Shown piece after piece: positions 14,046 through 22,200 of a stretch of DNA of 64,000 bases. Origin of the DNA: Streptomyces sp. ISL-11 (GTDB lineage Bacteria; Actinomycetota; Actinomycetes; Streptomycetales; Streptomycetaceae); NCBI RefSeq assembly GCF_018614525.1, contig NZ_JAGGOL010000034.1:27749-91748 (forward strand), written 5' to 3'. The notes beneath the pieces are model-generated. The model did not search any database, was not told the origin of the DNA, and was given only the letters and a program-made list of their open reading frames with translations. Numbering within the stretch: the stretch's first letter is position 1; each line of letters opens with the position of its first letter. The position numbers and the translations under genes are program-made.

Positions 14046-14882
14046 TCACCCCAGGTAGGTGCTGACGCCGAGCACCGACGCGTTGTCGTCGCCCAGAATC
14101 CAGGTCGGGTGGCCGTCTGAGCGGCCGGGAATGGTCACGAGGTAGAGGCCGGCAGTGTCCACTGGAGTGTTGAGGCTGAGCGTTCCTGCGGAGGCGCCCG
14201 CGCCAGGGGTCTCGGCGGTCAAGACGCTGATCTCGTACGAGCCGAAGCGGCCCAGGGCGGTCTCACGGGGAATCAGCCCTTCGGGCCAGCGGTAGCTGCT
14301 GACCTCACGGGAGGCCGTCAGCGCCACGAAAACGCTCACGAAGTCCCGTGAGGGCATGAGCGGGACTTTGTCCACTGCTTTGTACACCTGCATGTCGCTG
14401 ACCGGGGTGAGCGACTGCTGGGTGACGTCACCGCTCCGGTACGCAAGGTTGATCAGCTTGGCCTGGGGAGAGGCGCCGAGGTCCCACAGGACCTGATCTT
14501 CATTGCCGGTGTACGGCCAGCATGCGACGGCAAGGGAGATCTCGTCCGGGCTGCCGCCCATGACTTGTGGCACGTGCCCAGCAGGGGATAGCAGCCGCGG
14601 CAGGCCGCTCATACTCGCGCAGATGCTGACGATGTAATCGTTGACCCGCGCACCGGGCGGCAGCCCGAGGGTGGCGTACTGCTTGGCGGAGACGGAGCCG
14701 GAGTTGCTACCGGCGTACGTGGCGAACTCCCGGGCTTCCGGCGGGCTGTTCATCCACTCCTGGCCGTCCCAGTAGCGGGCTGAAGGCTTCTCCACCCAGG
14801 ATTTGCCGTCCCAGACCTTCTGGACGACTTCAACCCAGCCTTTACCGTCCCAGGTCATCACGGGGTTGTACTTACGCGGCAT
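14046..14882 (-). CDS. Minor tail/fibre protein (278 aa)
   Basis: ATG at 14882 overlaps the end of the upstream gene by 11 bp. The N-terminus carries three short repeats (TWDGKGWVEV, VWDGKSWVEK, YWDGQEWMNS) typical of phage fibre or baseplate-attached proteins. A larger beta-rich domain follows, ending GLYLVTIPGRSDGHPTW, resembling the beta-sandwich of the three downstream paralogs. Probably a tail-tip or receptor-binding protein. Confidence 0.6.
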   Translation of the reverse strand: MPRKYNPVMTWDGKGWVEVVQKVWDGKSWVEKPSARYWDGQEWMNSPPEAREFATYAGSNSGSVSAKQYATLGLPPGARVNDYIVSICASMSGLPRLLSPAGHVPQVMGGSPDEISLAVACWPYTGNEDQVLWDLGASPQAKLINLAYRSGDVTQQSLTPVSDMQVYKAVDKVPLMPSRDFVSVFVALTASREVSSYRWPEGLIPRETALGRFGSYEISVLTAETPGAGASAGTLSLNTPVDTAGLYLVTIPGRSDGHPTWILGDDNASVLGVSTYLG

Positions 14883-15645
14883 ACGGCACCCACACATCGC
14901 CCGGCTGTGGATTCGACGGAGGCGTTGGCCCGCTGAACAGGCGGGCCGCGCCCACGTTCGGGGCGCTGACCGGGCCGCCGGCCTCGATCGGTCCGGCGGT
15001 ACGGACGAGTCCTGTCTTGTAGACGCGGAAGCAGGGGCTGGTACCTGGTCCGTTGCTGGAGACGGAGACAGCAGGGCGGCTGTCACTGAGCGGCGTCGTG
15101 TTGATCACCAGCGGCGAGTTGTCCGTGAAGGGGTTCAGGTACAACGTGCCGTTGCCCTTGATGTTCGTGCCGAGGGTGCCGGCCCGCGTCACACGGATCA
15201 CGTCGCCGGAGCCGTCGGCCGCCTCGACGGCGACCCAGGGGTCCGTCGTCGCGGTGGCGGCCTGGTTCGCCCCGTTGAGCCGGACTGCCTGGGCGAACTT
15301 GCCGTCCGCGTACTCCCGTGCCCGGTGCGGGTCGGGGTCCAGCTCGGTATGCCGCCTTAGCCGGATGCCCAGGTTGACGGGGATCAATTCCACTCGGCGG
15401 ACCCCGGAGTCCGCCCACAGCCGCTCCACACCGGGCGGGCCGAAGAATGAGGGCAGGTAGCCGTGCTGGTCGGCGACCAGAGTGCCACTGTCGAGCACGG
15501 CGCCGTCCGCGTCCTGGAGGTCCATGACCCGGGCCGCTGTGTCGGACGGACCGTCCCAGATCGTCACCGGGGCCCCAGATACCCGCCGGCCGTCAACGTC
15601 CTCGGCGACATCAGCGGCCGAGCCGCCGAACATGTTGCGCTCCAT
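14872..15645 (-). CDS. Minor tail protein, fibre-like (257 aa)
   Basis: ATG at 15645 has a strong AAGGAGG SD seven bases upstream; the frame is open to 15981 but without an SD. The N-terminal region (VTIWDGPSDTAARVMDLQ..., LPSFFGPPGVERLWAD) reads like the start of actinophage fibre proteins. The middle is beta-rich with Thr/Ser/Asn, and the C-terminal GPTPPSNPQPGDVWVPYAA is a common phage fibre tail. It lies in the distal tail module. Confidence 0.65.
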   Translation of the reverse strand: MERNMFGGSAADVAEDVDGRRVSGAPVTIWDGPSDTAARVMDLQDADGAVLDSGTLVADQHGYLPSFFGPPGVERLWADSGVRRVELIPVNLGIRLRRHTELDPDPHRAREYADGKFAQAVRLNGANQAATATTDPWVAVEAADGSGDVIRVTRAGTLGTNIKGNGTLYLNPFTDNSPLVINTTPLSDSRPAVSVSSNGPGTSPCFRVYKTGLVRTAGPIEAGGPVSAPNVGAARLFSGPTPPSNPQPGDVWVPYAA

Positions 15646-15653
15646 GCGCCTCC

Positions 15654-16724
15654 TTACTCGTTGAACTGGTTGGCCTCGAAAATGCCGCTGAATACGATGC
15701 TCGCGCGGGGTGGGAAAACGAGGAGATAGTCGAGACCGTCGCGGAGACTGTTTGCGGACTGGCTGAGGATGCGTACGGTCTGGCCGCGCTGACCAGCCCA
15801 CGCCATGCCGGTGAGACCGGCCATGTTGGGCAGCCCCGATCGTTCGTCGATGTTGAGCAAGTAGCCGGTGAACGCCTGGCCAGTGGCTCCGTTGAGGGGT
15901 ACCGGGAGCTGGAAGGACAGGGCATCCTGCCGGGTGCGGATCTCCGCGTCGGAGTCGTTGCGGTAGTCCACTGAGAACCACGCGGTATTCGGTGCGATCC
16001 AGCGCCAGCGGCCACGGCAGACCAAACCCTTGGGGTCGCTGGAGGCGTTGATGAGCTGAGGCGTGTACGTGAATGACTTGCCCAGCGTCATCGACGGTAC
16101 GAGCCCGTCACGGCCGCGGAACAGCTCCTGCTGCCCATGACGGGCGTCGGAGTCGAGGTCGTACACGAAGGTGCCGGGGGGCACGAAGTTCGCCGAGTCT
16201 CCGGCGTTCCACGGGAACGCGACCGGCGTCGGCATGTCGAAGGGAGCCCGGTTGAAGGGCTCGACGCGGCCGTTGCCGCGAGGCACCTTCAGCTCGTGGA
16301 TGACCAGCTCCCACTCCTGCCCCGGCTTCCGTTGAGGCTGCACTGCGATGGGGTTCGCCGACGGCTGGCCCTGGACGACGGCCATGTTCACCGATCCGCG
16401 GGGGATGTCGGCACGCAGGACGACGGTGTCCCTTCGGTCTTTCGCAGGGTCGAAGTTGGCGCCGATGTCGAAGGAGATCGGGGCATCGAGCCGGTAGAAG
16501 AATCCACCGACCCACGCTTCCCCGGGGGAGACTTCCACGGTGCGGTCCCCGATGACCTTGATGGCGAAGGGCAGTGCTGCTCCGGTATAGGAGTTGCCGG
16601 TGAGCTTGGCGGCGACTCGGTCGCCGCCCCACATCTGCGCCATCGCTTGCCAGTCACCCTGGCCGACGGCTTGCCGGCCGCCCCGATCGTTGTCCTGGTT
16701 GAAGGGGAAGCTGATCTCTGCCAA
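15654..16724 (-). CDS. Minor tail protein (356 aa)
   Basis: TTG at 16724 follows directly on the previous TAA, with CGAGGATG upstream. The N-terminal MAEISFPFNQDND, then VSPGEAWVGGFFYRL and DTVVLRADI, is a pattern of actinophage minor tail/baseplate proteins that sit between the Gp37-like protein and fibres. Length is in the usual range. No enzymatic motif is seen. Confidence 0.7.
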   Translation of the reverse strand: MAEISFPFNQDNDRGGRQAVGQGDWQAMAQMWGGDRVAAKLTGNSYTGAALPFAIKVIGDRTVEVSPGEAWVGGFFYRLDAPISFDIGANFDPAKDRRDTVVLRADIPRGSVNMAVVQGQPSANPIAVQPQRKPGQEWELVIHELKVPRGNGRVEPFNRAPFDMPTPVAFPWNAGDSANFVPPGTFVYDLDSDARHGQQELFRGRDGLVPSMTLGKSFTYTPQLINASSDPKGLVCRGRWRWIAPNTAWFSVDYRNDSDAEIRTRQDALSFQLPVPLNGATGQAFTGYLLNIDERSGLPNMAGLTGMAWAGQRGQTVRILSQSANSLRDGLDYLLVFPPRASIVFSGIFEANQFNE

Positions 16725-18211
16725 TTACATCCTCGATTCGAGCTTGCGCAGTCTTTCCCGCATTTCGAATACGGTCTTGTAGAGGTTCAACGGGTCGCCC
16801 ATGCCCTGCTGGCCGATCTTCGGTGTCACGGACTGGGTCCGGCCGCCGTCCTCGACGGTGATGTTGACCTCGCGGACGATGTCGCTGTATTCCTGCCCAT
16901 CGATCGCCACGGTGATCTTGTCGCCCACGAAGTAATCCACCCCGAAACGAACTTGATCCGTATCAATGGGGTAGATCTGAAAATTACCGGCCTTCTCGCC
17001 TTCCTTGAGAGTGGCCGTGGCGGCATCCTGGGCGGTCTTCACGTAGTGGGCCAGCATGACCTTCTTCGCGCCTTCGGAGGCGTTCATCAGGCTCAGGGCT
17101 GCGGCGTTGCTGGCGGCGGTTGCAGCCGTCTTGAGCTGAGCGGCCTTGGCCTTCTCGTCATCCGTTTTCGCTTCCCGCAGTGCGGTTTCCGCGCCCGCTG
17201 CTTGCGTCTGCGCATCTGCCACGGCCTTCTTCGCCGCTGCCAGGGCCGGAGTCCACTCCGTCCCGTCCGGTCCGGTGCCCAGTTCCTCGCTGCCGTCGGA
17301 GTTCTTACGCAACACCAGCTCGGGCTCGCCGCGGGCGGTGGTCCGCAGCGGGATATCGCGGCGGTCAACGAACTGTTCCATCACCAAGCCCCACTGCTGC
17401 TCGCCCTCGGCGTCGATCTGCTGGTAGAGGTACCGTTCCGCCCCCTGTCCCTGACAGGCGACGATGGCGCGAGTTACGCGCGGAGCGGTCAGAGTCCAGA
17501 CGACCTCGCGGAGATTGCCCAGCTCTTTGGAGAAGCGGACGTTCCGCGACAGGTCCCGGGGCTCGAAGACGGCCAGCTCGATCTTCTTGCGAGCGGGATT
17601 CCACAGAAAGCGGTAGCCGACGTTCTTGTCCGTGCACCACTTTTCGAAGGTCGTGCCGAGGTTGTCATAGCGGAGGGTGCCGTTGACGTCGTCGCCGATC
17701 TTCGGGAGCGGCCCGACGTCGACGCCTTCGACCTTCCGGTCAGACAGGGCACGGCTGCCGAAGGCAAGATCGCACTCGGACCACAGGGCCTGACCAGCCG
17801 GGCCGCCTGCCGGGCGGGAATCCTGTCCCTTCCACTGCTCCGACACGGGAAGCAGGGTCGTCTGATTACTTCCGGCTCCCTTGACCGCGGGGAAGGCGAG
17901 GTAGCCGTACGGGATCTTGTTATCGCACTTCCCGCCGATGTAGAGGCTCCCCGGGCCGGTGTGCTGGGCGTTGGTCCAGTACTTCTGGAACATCTCGACC
18001 TGGCCGGTGAAAACCGGGGCGGGGACGCCATCCTGGTAGACGGCGATGCCTCCGCCGCGCTGGAGCAGCTCGGCCTGGTCGGTGCCGGCCTTTACGAGGA
18101 GCTGCCAGGAGCCTTGCTGGCAAAAGCGGACAGTAAATCCAGCTTGATCCAGGAGTCCAGCTCCCCGACAAGATTCAGGTTTCGGTCACGGACAAATACG
18201 CGGTATGCCAA
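16725..18211 (-). pseudogene. Gp37-like siphovirus tail protein, frameshifted
   Basis: The N-terminal frame begins TTG at 18211 (MAYRVFVRDRNLNLVGELD, a Gp37-like start) but meets a stop after about 40 codons. The homologous continuation TVRFCQQGSWQLLVKAGTDQ lies one frame away and is open to 16725. The shift falls at the T-run around 18134-18138. Adding one T there gives SWIKLDFTVRFCQQGSW and a 495-aa protein. The C-terminal part is a coiled-coil/beta protein (LQTAATAASNAAALSLMNA). Gp37-like proteins belong to the tail tip. This is either a true one-base deletion or an assembly error; no canonical slippery heptamer is present. Confidence 0.75.
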
Positions 18212-18215
18212 AGGG

Positions 18216-19136
18216 TCAGTAGCTTTCGTAGCGGGGTTTGATCGTCATCGTCAGCGCGGCAGAGCCACTGCCGGGCACCAGCTGCACACTGATGCGCGAG
18301 GCCCCGGCGGGCAGCGCCCACAGCGCCGGGTTCGGATCGAGGGCCGGCCAAAGGTTGCGGCCGAGGTCGTCTCGGACGGTCTTCACGCCCGGTCGGGTGT
18401 CGATGCGCAGGGTCCGGCCGCCGGGGACGACTTCGCCGGAGCCGGGGCCGGGGCCGGTGATGCCGAAAGACTGGCCGCCGCAGGCGAGAGTGAAGGACCG
18501 TACGGGGCCTCTGATCTCCCAGACAGGCCATGCGGCGGCATCGCCGGGATTCAGCACCGGAAGGGCTGCGTCGGAGACCAGGCCGGCGCTGAGCTTGAGT
18601 GGGAAGAGCGGCGCGGAGTTGCCCAGGAGTGGCTGGCCGCCGCCGAAAGACCACTGCGCGACATGGAAGTCGTCGCCGTAGTAATAAGGGTCGGGCGCGG
18701 TGAGCTGTATGCCGTACCGCTGCCAGCGGAACCCCGCACTGTCCTCGCCCTCGTTGCCCTCCAGGCCGCCCTTGTAGTAGCAGGTCAGGTAGCGGGGAGG
18801 CTGGCCCGACTCCTGGACGCGCAGGGTGCACGGCCCGTTGTTCGGGTTGAGGGTGCGTATCAGCTTCCGCTTGAGTTGCCGGACGGAGTACCGGTCGATC
18901 CCGTAGAGGAAGAGAGGGATCATGATTTCCCGGGCGGCGACCCGGGAGGACCTGAACGAGCTGCCGTCCAGGTTGGGGCTGACGTCGTAGTTCACCTCGT
19001 GCGGCGGCATGTCGAGGCCGGTGGCGCCGGCCTGCATGAAGATGCCCGGCCAGTGGCGGCCGGAGAAGCCGGTGAGAGGGATCTCCCCCTCACCGGCCCC
19101 GCCTGTGATCGAGACGTAGGTGTGCCCCCAGCTCAT
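18216..19136 (-). CDS. Distal tail (Dit-like) protein
   Basis: The frame from ATG 19136 (MSWGHTYVSITGGAGEGEIP) contains PGIFMQAGATGLDMPPHEV, a segment typical of actinophage phage-tail-family proteins, and later PDPYYYGDD. It follows the tape measure gene, the usual Dit position. No SD precedes ATG 19136. A GTG at 19218, close behind an AGAAGG stretch, opens another frame (VILPAHPGKLGLPDG...ADELG) that looks like the missing N-terminus, so this gene may also carry a small frameshift near 19135. Confidence 0.7.
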   Translation of the reverse strand: MSWGHTYVSITGGAGEGEIPLTGFSGRHWPGIFMQAGATGLDMPPHEVNYDVSPNLDGSSFRSSRVAAREIMIPLFLYGIDRYSVRQLKRKLIRTLNPNNGPCTLRVQESGQPPRYLTCYYKGGLEGNEGEDSAGFRWQRYGIQLTAPDPYYYGDDFHVAQWSFGGGQPLLGNSAPLFPLKLSAGLVSDAALPVLNPGDAAAWPVWEIRGPVRSFTLACGGQSFGITGPGPGSGEVVPGGRTLRIDTRPGVKTVRDDLGRNLWPALDPNPALWALPAGASRISVQLVPGSGSAALTMTIKPRYESY

Positions 19137-19228
19137 CGGCTGGGGTGGACTCGGCGGGAGCAGCGGGGGCTGCTCCGTCTGGAAGTCCCAACTTGCCGGG
19201 ATGGGCAGGAAGGATCACCTTCTTTCGA

Positions 19229-22200
19229 TCAGTGTGCGGACATTGCCTCCGCGTAGCGCATCGCTCGGAGCACCGCTTGCGTGGTGTCCTCGGACCATGC
19301 CTCATGGATGTGGATCTCGTAGCGAGGAGTGAGAAGGTCCTGTGAGTCGCGGTTGTTGTAGACGCGCTCGCCCCCGCGGAAGTCGACCAGTTCCGGGCCG
19401 CGCTCACCCACCAGGGCCAGGCCGGCGGACGCCGACCGAGTACCCGTCCAATAACCCTTTGGCGGCAAATTGGGATTCGCCTGCTGGACCTTGGAAATGT
19501 CGCCGTAGCGGTCCCGGATGTAATTGATCACGGAACTGAGATTCGCTATCGGGTCGAAAATGTCCCAGCTCGTACCCGACTGATGGTAGGCCCGGAACGT
19601 CGGGTCGATCACCTGACCCACCCCCTTGGAATGGGTACCCGAGGCCGCGTTGCTGTCCCAGTTATTCACCGCGAGGGGGTCGCCGCTGGACTCCCGCATG
19701 ACCAGCGTGACCAGACCACGCAACCAGGCGCCGCCGGAGACTCCGGTGGCTTGCATCGCCGCCTGAATCCACGCGGTGAGCTGTCCGGACCCGACACCCC
19801 CGCCGCCGTCGAAGAGAGACTTGGGGATGCTGCCGGGCCAGGGGTTGAACGACGGCCCATTGGAGTCGGCGACCCCGCCCTTCGGGCGCAGTGCCGCGGT
19901 GGCGCTGCGGTTGTACCCCCGGGTGTGCTTCAGCGAGTTGGACTCGTTGCCGCCGATCGTCTCGTCGGGGCCCACCATGATGTTGATGTGGCTGTCCCCG
20001 CCGTAGGTGAGCAGGTCACCGGGACGAGCGGACGAGACAGGGACGTGTTGCATGGCCGCGTTCCACTGAGCGACCGCCGGCCACCGATTGGCCGGAGCGC
20101 CATGCGGCGAGCCACCATAGGCAGCGTTGGCCCCGGCCTGGTCAACCACGAAACTCACGAAATCCGCGCACCACGCTTCGACAGCACCATTGGTGTACTT
20201 CGAGCCGCCGACCGCAGGAGCCTCGTTCGCGAACTCACGCCGGGCGATCTCCGCGACCCTTCCGCCACCGCCCTGGTGGTCGTCCAGGTACTTGCCCCAC
20301 GCCTTCGCCCATGGCTGTGTCTTGCGGAAGTCGTCGGCCGACAGCCGGCCGACGGCCGCGAGGGAGGAAGCGATGTGCTTCAGCTCCGGCTCGACCACCG
20401 CGGACCAGCCTCGGCCGATCGCCTCCTCGTAACCGGCGTACGGCTCGTCCTTGTGCTTCTCGACCCAGGCGCCGCCGCTGACGACGCCGCCGTTGGCAAA
20501 AACGTTTCCGCCTTTGCGGGCCGCAGCGTTCCAATCGTGAATGGTCTGCACACCCAGGGCGCGTACGACCTCCGGGCGAAGAACGCCCTCGCCAGGGCTC
20601 AGCACCGCCGGCACCCGGTCAATCCCCGGGGCGTACCCGGGCACCACGCCACCGGTTGCGAAGTGCAACTCGGTCAGGGGCGCGTCAGCCCCGGCGAGCT
20701 TGGCCATGGCACCGAGCATCGGCACCATGGCGGAGTTGTACGGGCCCCGGATCGTGGACCGGGTGGAGGCGTCCACCGCGGCCATGGACGATGACCACGA
20801 GCTGCGGATCGCCGACGAGGAGGACTCGAAGACGCCCTGGAGCGTACCCAGCCCGGTCTGGAGGCGGGTGAACTGCCCCAGGCTGCTCGAGGTCGCCGCG
20901 GACACGCGGCCCTGTACAGCAGACCAGACCCCCTCATGAGCCGTCTGGAAGGTGCGCTCAGCGGAGGTGAGCGGGCCAGCAAGGTGCTGTGCCCACCGCT
21001 GCTGCGCGGGCCGGATCTCGCCGTCGATGGTGGAGCGGACGGCGGAGGAGACCGCGTTCCACGAGGATCCGGCTGCCGCCTGGTGCTCGGCGACCGCCTT
21101 GGTCATGGCCTCCAGCGCGGCGCGGATGCGCTGCGCTGCAGCCTCGACAGCTTCCGCGTCCGGGACCGGCGTCACGTCGTCCTGGACCTGGCCCTCGCCG
21201 GAGGACCGGCTGAGGGTGCCGTACTTGGCTCCGCGATTGAGACCGTGAACGGCCTGATGTCCGAGAGCCCGGACTGCCTCGGGTCGCAGAACGGCTTCAC
21301 CGGGGCTCAGCCGCGCGTGGACGATGTCGCGGCCGGGGCGGTAGCCCGGGACGATCCCGCCATCGGCAAAGTCGAACAGACCCTGGGTGTTGGGCATCGC
21401 TTCGCGTGCCCGGTCCCAGAAGGAGTCGAAGACCTCGGCTGCGAACTCGCCCGGGTTCGAAGCGATGTCCTGGACGGCCTGGATGGTTTCCTGGACGCCG
21501 CTGATCATCTCAGTGAACATGGTGCGCAGGGCATCGATGCCCTCGCCCAGGACCTTGCCGGGCCCATCAGTCGCGATCTTCTTGGCGAGCGACCCGATCT
21601 CTTTCGCCGTCTCATAGAGACCGCCGAAGAGATCTTGAATCATCTTCCAGATGGACCCCGGGTTGAGCATGTGGTCCGTGAATGTCTGGCCGCGCTGGGC
21701 AATATTGCCCTCGCCCTTCCAGATGTCGTCCCACGCGTGCTGCCCGGCGGTCGGTGCGACGGCGCCAGCGACCAAGCCGACGAGCTGACCCACACCGGTG
21801 GGGGCTGCGCGAAGGAGGTCCGGTATTCGGTCGGTGATGAAGCCGCGCAGATTGGTGAGCCGGTTCAGCGCGCTGCGGCCTGCCGCGTCACCGCCTTGCC
21901 GGGCGCCCCATGCGCGGAGGTTCTGACCGGTGTCAGCGCCGACACCGGAACCGGCCCGAGACATCAGGAGGCCGCCGTCGAAAGCTCCCACGGCGGGGCC
22001 CATGTTGATGCTGGACCACAGATCATCGAGGATGCTCAGCGGCCAGGGGCCCCCCTTGGGCGTGCCCTTGCCCGCAGTGCCCTTGGCGTGTCGGGTGAGA
22101 CGGCCGCGGGCTGCGGCAGCGTTCCACCGGTTGATCGTGTCCGCGCCCAGGTGGTGAGCCACCTCCGGGCGGAGGATCGCCTCACCGGGGCTCAGCACCG

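Noticed and set aside
16137..19256. A 1039-aa rightward open frame across the tail genes
   Set aside because: It is the antisense shadow of the Gp37-like, minor tail and distal tail genes, which have recognisable motifs on the other strand.
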